DNA of 64,000 nucleotides from Azospirillum baldaniorum (GTDB lineage Bacteria > Pseudomonadota > Alphaproteobacteria > Azospirillales > Azospirillaceae), in the NCBI RefSeq assembly GCF_003119195.2, contig NZ_CP022260.1:527501-591500 (forward strand), read 5' to 3'. Numbering within the stretch: position 1 is the first letter of the stretch; each line of letters opens with the position of its first letter. Below are positions 17,079-27,728 of the stretch, piece after piece. The notes below the pieces were generated by a model. The model made no database searches. It saw only the letters and a list, made by a program, of their open reading frames with translations, and was not told the origin of the DNA. Made by a program: the position numbers and the translations under genes.

Positions 17079-17113
17079 AGCGGCGGAGAGAGGAAAAGGT
17101 TCCCCGCCGCTCC
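17077..17113 (-). terminator. Hairpin between two par-cluster genes (terminator or attenuator)
   Basis: Arms GGAGCGGCGG (17077-17086) and CCGCCGCTCC (17104-17113) form a perfect 10-bp stem with a 17-base loop. It starts ten bases after the stop of the 160-residue gene on the minus strand. There is no T-run behind it but a C-rich repeat, so it may be a partial terminator or RNA-stability element lowering expression of the two following genes. Confidence 0.5.
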
Positions 17114-17122
17114 GGAGCCGGG

Positions 17123-17605
17123 TCAGCTCGGGCGGCCGGAGATCTGGACGGCCAGATCGCGGATCGCCTTCAGGTTGGTGCTGACGATGTCGCTGCTCTT
17201 GGTCACCTGGGCGAGATGGAACTCGGTCAGGCTGTGGTAGGCGGTGTTGGTCGCGAAATCCCGGCTGATCAGGTTCTCGATGTCGCCGGTGACCAGATTG
17301 ACCTGGGTCTGGAACGCCTCGATGGTCGTGCCGGATTTGGGACGGCAGGTGAAGCCGACCTGGTTGGGGTCGTCCTGGACCACGTCGATGTCGGCGATCG
17401 CGGTCACCACCGTCAGCGTGACCAGCCGTTCCAGCTTGTCCGCGATGGTGTTCAGCAGGGAGTTCGCCTTACCCTGTTCGTTCTGAATGACGGCGGCGCC
17501 GCTCGGCGGGGGGGCGGACGGCGCCACCGGCGCCTGGGCGGGCACCAACTGGGCCGGCAATTGGATGGTGGGGGCGGCGGGTTCGGCGACGGCGGTATCG
17601 GACAT
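17123..17605 (-). CDS. Unrecognised 160-residue protein of the par cluster
   Basis: I do not recognise this protein. The first 40 residues are Ala/Pro-rich and look disordered (PAAPTIQLPAQLVPAQ). The rest is a compact domain with NSLLNTIADKLERLVTLTVV near residue 50, GFTCRPKSGTTIEAFQTQVN near 88, and a helical C-terminus ending KAIRDLAVQISGRPS. There is no signal peptide or membrane segment. The ATG at 17605 has AAAGGTG about eight bases upstream. The 134-base gap from parB and the hairpin after its stop mean it could be expressed at a different, perhaps higher, level than its neighbours (inference). Confidence 0.68.
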   Translation of the reverse strand: MSDTAVAEPAAPTIQLPAQLVPAQAPVAPSAPPPSGAAVIQNEQGKANSLLNTIADKLERLVTLTVVTAIADIDVVQDDPNQVGFTCRPKSGTTIEAFQTQVNLVTGDIENLISRDFATNTAYHSLTEFHLAQVTKSSDIVSTNLKAIRDLAVQISGRPS

Positions 17606-17739
17606 GGCATCACCTTTTGGAGACGGATGGCGTAACATTGACCAAGCGTCACGCCAGAGTCGAGTTCCGTCTAATGACTGCCAGTGAAACGAAAGTGTGA
17701 CGGAAAAATTCTATTTTCCTCCCCGCCGCCCCGCGCGCA

Positions 17740-18588
17740 TCACTCGCGCAGAAGCGCGTCGATGGCGTCGCGCAACTCGCGCAGCTCCTGCCGCTGGTCC
17801 TCGGCCAGCGCATGGCCCGACGCGCGCAGGCTGTGGATCCTGTCCACATTGCTGCGCAGCGCCCGCAAAGCGGGCGCCGCGGACGGGGTGGCCGCCTTGC
17901 GCTCCTGCTTGGCGTTGCGGACGTCCTTGACGGTCAGGCCGTCGCCGGCCCGTGCCCAGAGCGCGAGCTGGATCGCCTCGTCGGGCAGTTCCGCCAGTTC
18001 CATGAGAAGGGAGACGGAGACGGCGGGACGGTCGGGAGCCTCCTCCAGAATGCGGGCGGGCAGGCGCAGGATGCCCAGCAGGCGGGCCACATACTCCTGC
18101 GACTTGCCGATCAGGACGGCGGCCTGCTCCTGCGTCAGCCCCTTGTCGCCGATCAGCTTGGCGAGCGTGAGGGCGAGGTCGATGGGGTGCAGGTCGACGC
18201 GCTGGGCGTTCTCGATCAGGGCCAGCGCCTGCACGTCGTCGGTGTCGATGACCAGCGCCGGAATGGTCTCCCGCTCCAGGGTGCGGAAGGCCCAGTAACG
18301 CCGTTCCCCGGCCACGATCTGGAAGCGGTCGGGGGCGATCTCCCGCACGTTGATCGGCTGCAGCAGCCCCCGCTCGCCGATGGAGGCGGCCAGCGCGGCG
18401 ATGTCGGCCCCGCGGGCGTTGCGCCGCGGCTGGTCGGGGTTGGGCTCCACCTGCTCCAGCGGGATTTCGCGGTGGCGCATCTTGCCGGACAGGCCGAACA
18501 GGGCGGCGTTGCTGCCCCCGCCGCTGCCGGTGCGGCTGAGCGCCCGCTTGAACAAGCCGGCATTGGAGGTGTCGAGCTTACGCGCCAT
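17740..18588 (-). CDS. parB: ParB-family DNA-binding/CTPase-type protein
   Basis: This 282-residue ParB homologue has an N-terminal tail, then the ParB/Srx domain from about residue 38 with IPLEQVEPNPDQPRRNA. GERRYWAFRTL near 98 is the box that binds CTP in ParB proteins, and IENAQRVDLHPID near 125 is the second conserved box. An HTH region (LTQEQAAVLIGKSQEYVARL) follows near 147, and a charged, helical C-terminus presumably dimerises. It overlaps parA by 11 bases. I did not see the chromosomal parS sequence TGTTTCACGTGAAACA around it, so the DNA site is unknown. It is either a plasmid- or chromid-type partition protein or an orphan ParB serving another cargo. Confidence 0.85.
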   Translation of the reverse strand: MARKLDTSNAGLFKRALSRTGSGGGSNAALFGLSGKMRHREIPLEQVEPNPDQPRRNARGADIAALAASIGERGLLQPINVREIAPDRFQIVAGERRYWAFRTLERETIPALVIDTDDVQALALIENAQRVDLHPIDLALTLAKLIGDKGLTQEQAAVLIGKSQEYVARLLGILRLPARILEEAPDRPAVSVSLLMELAELPDEAIQLALWARAGDGLTVKDVRNAKQERKAATPSAAPALRALRSNVDRIHSLRASGHALAEDQRQELRELRDAIDALLRE

Positions 18589-19606
18589 GGCGCATCTCCT
18601 CCCCGGCGAGAGCCAGCAGGGCGTCGGCGATCTCGCGGTAGCTCTCCGCGCCCGCGGAGTTCGGGTTGTAGGCAAGGCCGGGGCGCCCGGCCATCACGCT
18701 CTTGGAATAGTCGGCGGCCCGCTTGACCGGAGAGAAGAGGTGGAGTTGCTCCGCCGCGGCAAGCTCGCGCAATTCCTTCATCACCGTCTCGTCCTGAAGG
18801 CGGCGCGGGCTGTACATGGTCGGCAGAATGCCGAGGATCTGCAGGCGCGGGTTCACCAGCTCGCGCACACCGGCGATGGTCTCGAACAGCTGCGGGATGC
18901 CCATCATGGACAGCATCTCCGTCTGGGTCGGAATCAGCAGCTGGTCGGCGGCGTTCAGCACCGAGACGGTCAGCTCGCCCAGATGCGGCGGGCAGTCCAG
19001 CACCACGAAGTCGTACTGGCCGGCAAGCTGCGCGATCTTGGCGCGCAGGATCAGCGTGCCGTTGGGCTGGCGCAGCAGCTCCCGGTCGGTTGCCGCCAGC
19101 GAGATGGAGGAGGGCAGCAGGTCGAAGGCGCCGTCGCAGACCGGGGTCATGAACTCCCGCATCGGGCGGCTGGCCTTCAGCGCGTGGGTCAGGGTCCCCT
19201 TGGCCAGCTCCCGCTCGTGCGGGTCGACGCCCAGATGCACGGTGGCGTTGGCCTGCGGGTCGCAATCGATCAGCAGCACGCGCCGCCCCGACTGGGCAAG
19301 CAGCCACGCGACGTTGACACAGGTGGTCGTCTTGGCGACCCCGCCCTTCTGGTTGGCGGCGCAGAACACCACCGGGGCCGCCCGCACCGCGGCGGCGGCG
19401 GGGATGCCCACCGGCTCCGTCGCGGTCTTCAGGGCGCCCGCGACGATCTGCGGAATCCGCTCCGCCCCGGTTTCCCAGCGGGAGATCTTGGCGCGGTCGT
19501 AGCGCCGGTTCAGCCGTTCGTTCAGCCAGCCGACCAGAGCCTGCTGGTTCATGCCGCGCTGTTCGCGGTAGCGGCGCAGCTCCTCGCCGCTCATCTCGTG
19601 GGCCAC
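18578..19606 (-). CDS. parA: ParA-family ATPase with fused N-terminal HTH domain
   Basis: This protein of about 342 residues is a Walker-type partition ATPase. Residues 1-60 hold an XRE-like helix-turn-helix (ELRRYREQRGMNQQALVGWL, KISRWETGAERIP). The deviant Walker A is QKGGVAKTTT near residue 100, IDCDPQANA is near 130, and the Walker B is VVLDCPPHLGE near 208. An N-terminal HTH is typical of type Ia plasmid ParA proteins (P1, F), which repress their own promoter, but those are usually nearer 390 residues. The GTG at 19606 has AAGGGA about ten bases upstream; the ATG at 19594 is the alternative. It leads a five-gene minus-strand cluster and is divergent from pmtA. Confidence 0.85.
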   Translation of the reverse strand: MAHEMSGEELRRYREQRGMNQQALVGWLNERLNRRYDRAKISRWETGAERIPQIVAGALKTATEPVGIPAAAAVRAAPVVFCAANQKGGVAKTTTCVNVAWLLAQSGRRVLLIDCDPQANATVHLGVDPHERELAKGTLTHALKASRPMREFMTPVCDGAFDLLPSSISLAATDRELLRQPNGTLILRAKIAQLAGQYDFVVLDCPPHLGELTVSVLNAADQLLIPTQTEMLSMMGIPQLFETIAGVRELVNPRLQILGILPTMYSPRRLQDETVMKELRELAAAEQLHLFSPVKRAADYSKSVMAGRPGLAYNPNSAGAESYREIADALLALAGEEMRHGA

Positions 19607-19650
19607 GGGGGCATCCCTTATTTGGGGTGATCGCGCGGGCACCATGAGTC

Positions 19651-19672
19651 ATGTTGATGGTGGTGTCAACAT
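19651..19672. promoter_or_regulatory. Inverted repeat upstream of parA, candidate ParA operator
   Basis: ATGTTGA (19651-19657) and TCAACAT (19666-19672) form a perfect 7-bp inverted repeat around TGGTGGTG. On the minus strand a TTGACA hexamer overlaps it. A type Ia-like ParA with its own HTH would be expected to bind such a site to autoregulate (inference). The 216-base gap between parA and pmtA shows no gene. Confidence 0.45.
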
Positions 19673-19822
19673 CCGTGCCGCACATGTGATGACAATCCGA
19701 AGCGGAGACGGAAGTGTGGTCCGGTGTGGAACAAGGAGGGCGCGCTGCGGCTTTCCTGTGGTGCGAAAGGCCGCTATGGTCGCGGCCGAAAATCCTGCGC
19801 CAGGAATCGTGAGGGAGACCCA

Positions 19823-20458
19823 ATGGACGCCGACTCCATCCGCGCCGCCTACCGGCGCTACGCGCGCTTCTACGACCCCGTGTTCGGGAACCTGCTGGCG
19901 TCGGGCCGGCACGCCGCCGTGAAGTGGATCAACCGGCGGGGCGGCCTGCGCGTTCTGGAGGTGGGCGTGGGCACGGGCATCTCCCTGTCAGACTACCGCA
20001 AGGACAACCGGGTGGTCGGCATCGACCTGTCCTCCGAGATGCTGCGCGTCGCCCAGGACCGGGTGGACCGCGAGCGGCTGGAGAATGTGGAAGGGCTGCT
20101 GGAGATGGACGCCGGCAAGCTCGCCTTCGCCGACGGCAGCTTCGACCTCGTGGTCGCCATGTATGTGATGACGGTGGTTCCCGACCCGCAGGGCACGATG
20201 AACGAGCTGGAGCGCGTCTGCCGTCCCGGCGGCGACATCCTGATCGTCAACCACTTCGCCGCCGACAAGCCGGGCATCCGCCGCTCGGTCGAGAACTGGA
20301 TGGCGCCCTTCTCCAAGAAGCTGGGCTGGCGGCCCGACTTCACGCTGGACACGCTGATGTCAGGCTCCCGCCTGAAGGTCGAGGAGTTGCAGACCGTTCC
20401 GCCCTTCGGCCTGTTCAGCCTGCTGCACTGCCGCCGCGAGGCCGCCACCCCCGCCTGA
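19823..20458 (+). CDS. pmtA: Phosphatidylethanolamine N-methyltransferase (PmtA type)
   Basis: This 211-residue SAM-dependent methyltransferase is of the Rhodobacter/Rhizobium PmtA type. It methylates phosphatidylethanolamine stepwise towards phosphatidylcholine at the inner membrane. Evidence is the N-terminal helix IRAAYRRYARFYDPVFG, the SAM motif I RVLEVGVGTGISL near residue 42, GIDLSSEML near 65, and the motif VVAMYVMTVVPDP near 107. The C-terminal part with RRSVENWMAPFSKKLGWRPD and PPFGLFSLLHCRR is as in PmtA and not in UbiE/MenG enzymes. The ATG at 19823 is preceded by GAGGGAGA. It stands alone on the plus strand, divergent from parA. Confidence 0.83.
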   Translation: MDADSIRAAYRRYARFYDPVFGNLLASGRHAAVKWINRRGGLRVLEVGVGTGISLSDYRKDNRVVGIDLSSEMLRVAQDRVDRERLENVEGLLEMDAGKLAFADGSFDLVVAMYVMTVVPDPQGTMNELERVCRPGGDILIVNHFAADKPGIRRSVENWMAPFSKKLGWRPDFTLDTLMSGSRLKVEELQTVPPFGLFSLLHCRREAATPA

Positions 20459-20543
20459 TGCGGGACACCCGCGCAGGGAACTCGACCGCGGCCATTGGAG
20501 TTTCCCTTCCGGACCTGGATCGACCGGGAATGGAAGGAGCCCC

Positions 20544-21823
20544 ATGGCGCGGCGATGGGCGCGGCAGTGCGCGTTGCTCTTGGCGGGGATGCTGACGGCC
20601 GTCTCGGCGCTGCCCGCCGCCGGGGCGACGGTGACGCTGGCCTGCAGCGGGCTCGGCATCAGCTTCGATCTGTGCCGCGACGGCGCGCAGGAATGGGCGC
20701 GGCGCAGCGGCAACGAGGTCCGCTTCGTCTCCCCGCCCAAGGGGGCGAGCGAGCAGTTGGCGCTCTACCAGCAACTCCTTGCCGCCGGATCGCCGGACAT
20801 CGACGTGTTTCAGATCGACGTGGTCTGGCCGGGCATCCTCGGCAACTACTTCATCGACCTGAAGGACCGCGCCGGGCCGGACACCGTCGGCCGACATCTT
20901 CCAGCGATGATCGAGGCCGCGACGGTGAAGGGCCGGCTGGTCGCGATGCCCTGGTTCGCCGACGCCGGAGTCCTCTATGCCCGCAAGGATCTGCTGGAGG
21001 CCCACGGGCGCCCGGTGCCGCAGACCTGGGAGGAGCTTCAGGACACCGCCGCCCTGATCCAGCGGGCGGAGCGCGCCGCTGGGCGTGACCGGATGTGGGG
21101 TTATGTCTGGCAGGGCCGCGCCTATGAGGGGCTGACTGTCAACGCGCTGGAGTGGATCGCCAGCCGCAACGGCGGCACCATCGTCGCCCCCGACGGCGCC
21201 ATCACCATCGACAACCCGCAGGCCGCCGAGGCGCTGGCCATGGCCCGTGGCTGGGTCGGCTCGATCAGTCCGCCCGGAGTCCTCAATTACATGGAGGAGG
21301 AGGCGCGTGGCGTCTTCCAGTCCGGCAACGCCGTTTTCATGCGCAACTGGCCCTACGCCTGGACGCTGGTCAACGCGGCGGACAGTGCGGTCGGCGGCAA
21401 GGTCGCCGTGGTGCCGCTGCCCAAGGGCGGACCGGAGGGGCGCCACACGTCCACGCTGGGCGGGCAGTTGCTGGCGGTCAGCAAATTCTCCGCCCATGCG
21501 GACGAGGCCGCGGACTTGGCGCTGTATCTGACCGGCCTGGCCGAGCAGAAGCGCCGGGCCATCCACGGCGCCTCCAACCCGACCATCCCGGCGCTCTACG
21601 AGGACGCGGAGGTGGTGGCCGCCAACCCCTTCTTCGCGGCGCTGGCCGAGTCCATCGCCAACGCGGTCAACCGCCCGGCCCAGGCGACGGGCATGCGCTA
21701 CAACCAAGTGTCGGCGGAGTTCTACGCCAACGTCCACGAGGTGCTGTCCGGACGGCAGGACGCCAAGGCGATGCTGTCCGACCTCAAGGAGGCTCTGGTC
21801 CGTATCAGCCGGGGAGGGCGCTG

Positions 21824-21827
<4 letters not shown>
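20544..21827 (+). CDS. Sugar ABC importer, periplasmic substrate-binding protein (ThuE/MalE-like)
   Basis: This 427-residue family 1 extracellular solute-binding protein has a Sec signal peptide ending near LPAAGA. The mature protein continues VTLACSGLGISFDLC and carries DVFQIDVVWPGILGNYFIDL near residue 88, WFADAGVLYARKDLL near 135 and VFMRNWPYAW near 265. This pattern fits trehalose/maltose/sucrose-binding proteins such as ThuE. AAGGAGCCCC precedes the ATG. It is first in a four-gene CUT1 importer operon that ends with a DeoR repressor. The sugar is not certain; alpha-glucosides such as trehalose are the best guess. Confidence 0.85.
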
Positions 21828-22726
<899 letters not shown>

Positions 22727-22730
22727 GGGG

Positions 22731-23564
22731 ATGGACCCGAAACGCATGATCGGCCGCATAGCCTTCGGCCTGCTGGTCCTGGGAATCGTCGCCTGGGCGG
22801 TGTTTCCCTTCGCCTGGGCCATCGTCACCTCGCTGAAGGCGGGCAGCGCGCTGTTTACGGTGGAGGCATGGCCGTCGCAGCCCTCGTTGGCGAACTACGC
22901 AGCGATCTTCAAGGAGCAGCCCTTCGGGCGGAACATCCTGAACTCCCTGCTGGCCGCCTCGGCGGTGGTGGCGCTGTCGCTGGGGCTGGCGGTGCTGGCC
23001 GCCTACGCGCTGGGGCGGGTGCGCTTCCGCGGGCGGGGTCTGCTGCTGTTCGTGGTGCTGGGCGTGTCGATGTTCCCGCAGGTCGCCGTTCTGTCGGGCC
23101 TGTTCGAGCTGGTGCGCTGGCTCGGCCTCTACAACCGGATCGGGTCGCTGGTGCTGTCCTACCTGATCTTCACGCTGCCCTTCACCGTCTGGGTGCTGAC
23201 CACCTTCATGCGCGAGCTGCCGAAGGAGCTGGAGGAGGCCGCCATGGTGGACGGCGCCGGCCCCTTCGTGATCGTGACGCGGGTGTTCCTGCCGCTGATG
23301 GGGCCGGCGCTGGCGGCGACCGGGCTGCTCGCCTTCATCGCCGCCTGGAACGAGTTCCTGTTCGCCCTGACCTTCACCCTGACCGACGACGCGCGCACCG
23401 TGCCGGTGGCGATCGCGCTGATGTCGGGAGCCAGCCAGTACGAGCTGCCCTGGGGTCAGATCATGGCGGCGTCGGTGGTGGTGACGGTGCCGTTGATCGG
23501 GCTGGTGCTGCTGTTCCAGCGGCGGATCGTCTCCGGCCTGACCGCCGGCGCTGTGAAGGGGTAG
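22731..23564 (+). CDS. Sugar ABC importer permease (MalG/ThuG-like)
   Basis: This is the second permease, 277 residues. The EAA loop has [20 protein letters not shown] near residue 165, and helix 1 is [20 protein letters not shown]. The ATG at 22731 follows AGGTGAGGGG, which also contains the preceding gene's stop. An ATG at 22713 would overlap that gene by 14 bases and adds only six residues. [20 protein letters not shown] near 85 is typical of MalG-like proteins. Confidence 0.87.
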   Translation: MDPKRMIGRIAFGLLVLGIVAWAVFPFAWAIVTSLKAGSALFTVEAWPSQPSLANYAAIFKEQPFGRNILNSLLAASAVVALSLGLAVLAAYALGRVRFRGRGLLLFVVLGVSMFPQVAVLSGLFELVRWLGLYNRIGSLVLSYLIFTLPFTVWVLTTFMRELPKELEEAAMVDGAGPFVIVTRVFLPLMGPALAATGLLAFIAAWNEFLFALTFTLTDDARTVPVAIALMSGASQYELPWGQIMAASVVVTVPLIGLVLLFQRRIVSGLTAGAVKG

Positions 23565-23568
23565 AACG

Positions 23569-24645
<1,077 letters not shown>

Positions 24646-24720
24646 GCGCAGGGGGTGGAGTGCGCTGCTTCGCTTTCAAATGAACTTGCCGGCGAAGCGG
24701 CGGTCCGCTTGAATGCCGCC

Positions 24721-25518
24721 ATGGACATCATGACTCCCCGGCAGACCGACATCCTGGCGCTCGCCCGCACGCAGGGGCGCGTGCTGGTCGACGATCTTGC
24801 CGCCCGCTTCAACGTCACGCCCCAGACCATCCGCAAGGACCTGAACGAGCTGTGCGACCGCCGCCTGCTCCAGCGGGTGCATGGGGGGGCCGTCGCCGGA
24901 TCGGGGGTCGAGAATCTCGGCTACGAGGCGCGGCGGCTGATCGCCCAGGACGAGAAGCGCGCCATCGGCCGCCGCGCCGCGGAGCTGGTGCCCGACAGCT
25001 CCTCCCTCTTCATCAACATCGGCACGACGACGGAGGAGGTGGCCCGCGCCCTCCAAGGGCGCAGCGGGCTGGTGGTCATCACCAACAACATCAACGTCGC
25101 CAACCTGCTGCGCCCCGAGCCGCACATCGAGGTGATCGTGGCCGGCGGCGTGGTGCGGCGGTCGGACGGCGGCATCGTCGGCGAGGCCGCCATCGACTTC
25201 TTCAACCAGTTCATGGCCGATTTCGCGGTGATCGGCGCCTCGGCGATCGACGAGAGCGGAGCGCTGCTCGACTTCGACTACCGTGAGGTGCGGGTGTCGC
25301 AGGCGATCATGGCGAACGCCCGCCACGTCATCCTGGTCGCCGACCGCGGCAAGCTGGAGCGCACCGCCCCGGTGCGCATCGGCCACATCTCGCAGGTCCA
25401 CACCTTCGTCACCGACGTCCTGCCCTCCGACCGGCTGGCCCGCATCTGCCGGGAGTCCGGCGTGCGGGTCGAGGAGCTGTTCCCCGACCGCGCGACGGAG
25501 CCGGAACCCCAGGACTGA
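24721..25518 (+). CDS. DeoR/GlpR-family transcriptional repressor
   Basis: This 265-residue regulator has an N-terminal DeoR helix-turn-helix (VDDLAARFNVTPQTIRKDL near residue 22), followed by RLLQRVHGGAV. A ribose-isomerase-like effector domain carries INIGTTTEEVARAL near 100, VVITNNINVANLL and DFAVIGASAIDESG near 165. Members such as GlpR sense sugar or polyol phosphates. It lies 75 bases behind the sugar importer genes on the same strand and most likely represses them (inference). The ATG at 24721 before DIMTPRQTDILAL is preferred over an upstream start at 24655. Its stop is only three bases from the convergent permease gene. Confidence 0.87.
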   Translation: MDIMTPRQTDILALARTQGRVLVDDLAARFNVTPQTIRKDLNELCDRRLLQRVHGGAVAGSGVENLGYEARRLIAQDEKRAIGRRAAELVPDSSSLFINIGTTTEEVARALQGRSGLVVITNNINVANLLRPEPHIEVIVAGGVVRRSDGGIVGEAAIDFFNQFMADFAVIGASAIDESGALLDFDYREVRVSQAIMANARHVILVADRGKLERTAPVRIGHISQVHTFVTDVLPSDRLARICRESGVRVEELFPDRATEPEPQD

Positions 25519-25521
25519 CCC

Positions 25522-27021
25522 CTACACCAGCCAGACCCAGGCGGTGACGACGAGGAGCAGCGACGCCGTAGAGGCGACGCCGATGGGCAGCGCCAGCCGG
25601 TAGATCGCGGATTCCGCCTTGGTCAGCCCCAGGAGGCTGGAGGCCAGAACGATTCGGCCCGGCGTCAGCAGGGTGCAGACGCTGCCGGCCACCACCTGGA
25701 TGGCGGCGGCGGCGATCAGCGGCAGGCCGCTGCCCGACGCCAGATTGACCTGGATGTGCATCATCAGGGCGTTCGACGCGGTGTTGGAGCCGGTCAGCAT
25801 CCCCGTCGCCGCCCCCAGCACCGGCACGGCCAGCACGGCGGCGGAACCCGCCACCGCCTGCCACGCCTGCCCGAAGGCCGTGGCCCCGCCGGAGGCGGCC
25901 ATGAAGGCGGCCAGTTCCACGAAGACCAGGGTCGCCGCCATCGGCACCAGCGCGGCGCGCAGGGCGGGGACCGCCACGTGCAGGGCACGCCCGCGCGGCA
26001 GGCTCGCGAGCATGACCAGGGCAATGGCGACCAGCCATGTCGAGGGGTGGCGCAGCAGGGGCATCGGCGCCAGCCCGCCGAACGGGTCGAGCACCAGCGA
26101 GTCCGCCGTCCAGCCCGACAGCGGCGGCACCAGCCGGGTCGCCATCAGCCCGCCGACCAGAACCACGTAGGGCCACAGCAGGGCCAGCAGCCGCGACAGG
26201 CCGGCGGCGTCGCGCGGCAGCCGCCGCGCCTCCACCGCCAGCAGAAGCACCGCGGTCGCCAGCCCGCCGCCCAACTCCGGCGCCACGAAGCAGTTGGTCA
26301 GCCAGAGCAGCCCGGCCAGCGCCAGCATCAGGGCTACGTCCCTAGCCCGGTCGATCGGGCTGGAGGTCAGCCCGGCGCCGTGGATCAGTCGCCAGAACAC
26401 CAGCAGCAAGCTGGGCAGCACGACCACCATCAGCGCCGCGCTGGCCGTCCCCAGCTCGGTGAAGGAGACGCCGATCAGCTCCGCCCCGACCCGCGTGCCG
26501 ACGCCCAGCGCACCCCAGGGGGCGAGCATCTGGCTGAACAGGCCCAGCGCCGCGGCGTGGGCCGGCGGCAGGTTCAGCGGGCGCAGCATGGCGAGCGCCA
26601 CCACTAGCCCGACGCCGAACCCGGTCACCGATTCGGCGAAGGGACCGGCGAGCAGGCAGGCGACGAAGACGGCGCGGCGGCGCTCGGCCGGTGTCTTGGC
26701 CTCGACCTGCGCCTCGGCCTTGACGGCGCGGGCCTCGAAGGCGCGGTGGAACAGCAGGCCCGCCGCGATGATCGACATGGCGTGCCACGCCAGCCACGCC
26801 CCCTCGCCGGCCTTCAGCGCCACGGCGGGGAGCAGGCCGGGCAGTTGGGCCAGCCAATCCGAAGCGGTGGCGCCGCTCGGCTGCGCCACCATCAGGGCCG
26901 CCATGAGCACCCCGGCGGCCAGCGCCATGCCCGCGGTCCCGGCGGTCAGCATGCTGACACGCCGCGACACGAGCAGGGCGACGGTGGCGGCGAGCGGCAG
27001 GAGATGGAGAGTCAGGGGCAT
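25522..27021 (-). CDS. LldP-family L-lactate/glycolate permease
   Basis: This 499-residue inner-membrane transporter of the lactate permease family has about 12-14 hydrophobic segments. Family stretches are PFAESVTGFGVGLVVALAML near residue 127, LFSQMLAPWGALGVGTRVGA near 162, and TGMLTGSNTASNALMMHIQ near 405. It would take up lactate or a related 2-hydroxy acid with protons. The ATG at 27021 is taken as the start; a GTG three codons earlier is possible. No lactate dehydrogenase gene is adjacent. A nested palindrome sits directly upstream. Confidence 0.83.
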   Translation of the reverse strand: MPLTLHLLPLAATVALLVSRRVSMLTAGTAGMALAAGVLMAALMVAQPSGATASDWLAQLPGLLPAVALKAGEGAWLAWHAMSIIAAGLLFHRAFEARAVKAEAQVEAKTPAERRRAVFVACLLAGPFAESVTGFGVGLVVALAMLRPLNLPPAHAAALGLFSQMLAPWGALGVGTRVGAELIGVSFTELGTASAALMVVVLPSLLLVFWRLIHGAGLTSSPIDRARDVALMLALAGLLWLTNCFVAPELGGGLATAVLLLAVEARRLPRDAAGLSRLLALLWPYVVLVGGLMATRLVPPLSGWTADSLVLDPFGGLAPMPLLRHPSTWLVAIALVMLASLPRGRALHVAVPALRAALVPMAATLVFVELAAFMAASGGATAFGQAWQAVAGSAAVLAVPVLGAATGMLTGSNTASNALMMHIQVNLASGSGLPLIAAAAIQVVAGSVCTLLTPGRIVLASSLLGLTKAESAIYRLALPIGVASTASLLLVVTAWVWLV

Positions 27022-27044
27022 GATCGACACAGGGGACCGTGGAA

Positions 27045-27078
27045 GAAGCGTGCTGATATACTAATATCGACACGCTTC
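27045..27078. promoter_or_regulatory. Nested palindrome upstream of the lactate permease gene
   Basis: The outer arms GAAGCGTG (27045-27052) and CACGCTTC (27071-27078) enclose an AT-rich inner repeat GATAT-ACTA-ATATC (27055-27068). It lies 24 bases upstream of the permease ATG, over the likely -10 region, where a repressor would act. The regulator is not in the window. Confidence 0.5.
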
Positions 27079-27137
27079 GGCCAGCCTCATCGGTCTTTGC
27101 GCGGCTGCCCCGCGCGCCGGCCCCGCCCCCTGACGGT

Positions 27138-27728
27138 TCAGGCGCCCTTGGCGCCGCGCAGCAGGGCGATTTCCGACAGAAGGTCGTCGATGGCGGCCAG
27201 CGCGAAGTCCAGCGCGGCCTGGTCGGTCAGCCGGCCGTCCTTGATCTTCTCGTGCACCATGCCGATGACCACCTGCGGGCGGGCGATCACCCGGCCCATC
27301 ATGCCGGACAGCGTCTCGCGCATCTCGTGCTGGGCGCGCACACCGCCGGTGAAGGCGGGGGAGGCGGTCATGATGAGGATCGGCTTGCCCCGCACCGGCG
27401 ACTTCATGGCCGGGCGCGACGCCCAGTCCAGCGCGTTCTTCAGCACGCCCGACATGCCGTAATTGTATTCCGGGGAGATGATGACCAGCCCGTCGGCCGC
27501 GGCGATGGCGTCGCGCAGGGCGGTAGCCGGGGCGGGGGTGTTCTCCGCGTCCAGGTCGGGATCGTAGGGCGGAATGTCGTTCAGGGGAAACAGCGCCATC
27601 TCCGCCTTGTTGCCCGCCTTGTTGCCCAGTGAGCCGGCGAGCGTGTTCAGCACCGCGGTGCAGTGGGAGTGGCGGCGGATGCTGCCGGAAAGACCGAGAA
27701 GGCGGACGGGCTTGGCGGTGTCGGTCAT
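27138..27728 (-). CDS. NAD(P)H-dependent FMN reductase (ChrR/ArsH-type flavodoxin fold)
   Basis: This 196-residue flavoprotein opens with LLGLSGSIRRHSHCTAVLNT, the phosphate-binding loop of the NADPH-dependent FMN reductase family, and has the family signature SPEYNYGMSGVLKNALDWAS near residue 83. Such enzymes reduce quinones, chromate or azo compounds with FMN and protect against oxidative stress. The ATG at 27728 gives the usual length. It is on the same strand as the lactate permease gene, which follows after 116 bases with its own operator-like palindrome, so the two are probably separate units. Confidence 0.87.
   Translation of the reverse strand: MTDTAKPVRLLGLSGSIRRHSHCTAVLNTLAGSLGNKAGNKAEMALFPLNDIPPYDPDLDAENTPAPATALRDAIAAADGLVIISPEYNYGMSGVLKNALDWASRPAMKSPVRGKPILIMTASPAFTGGVRAQHEMRETLSGMMGRVIARPQVVIGMVHEKIKDGRLTDQAALDFALAAIDDLLSEIALLRGAKGA

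Noticed and set aside
17740-19606. Chromosomal origin-proximal parAB locus
   Set aside because: No canonical parS, no gidAB, dnaA or dnaN nearby, and ParA has a plasmid-type N-terminal HTH.
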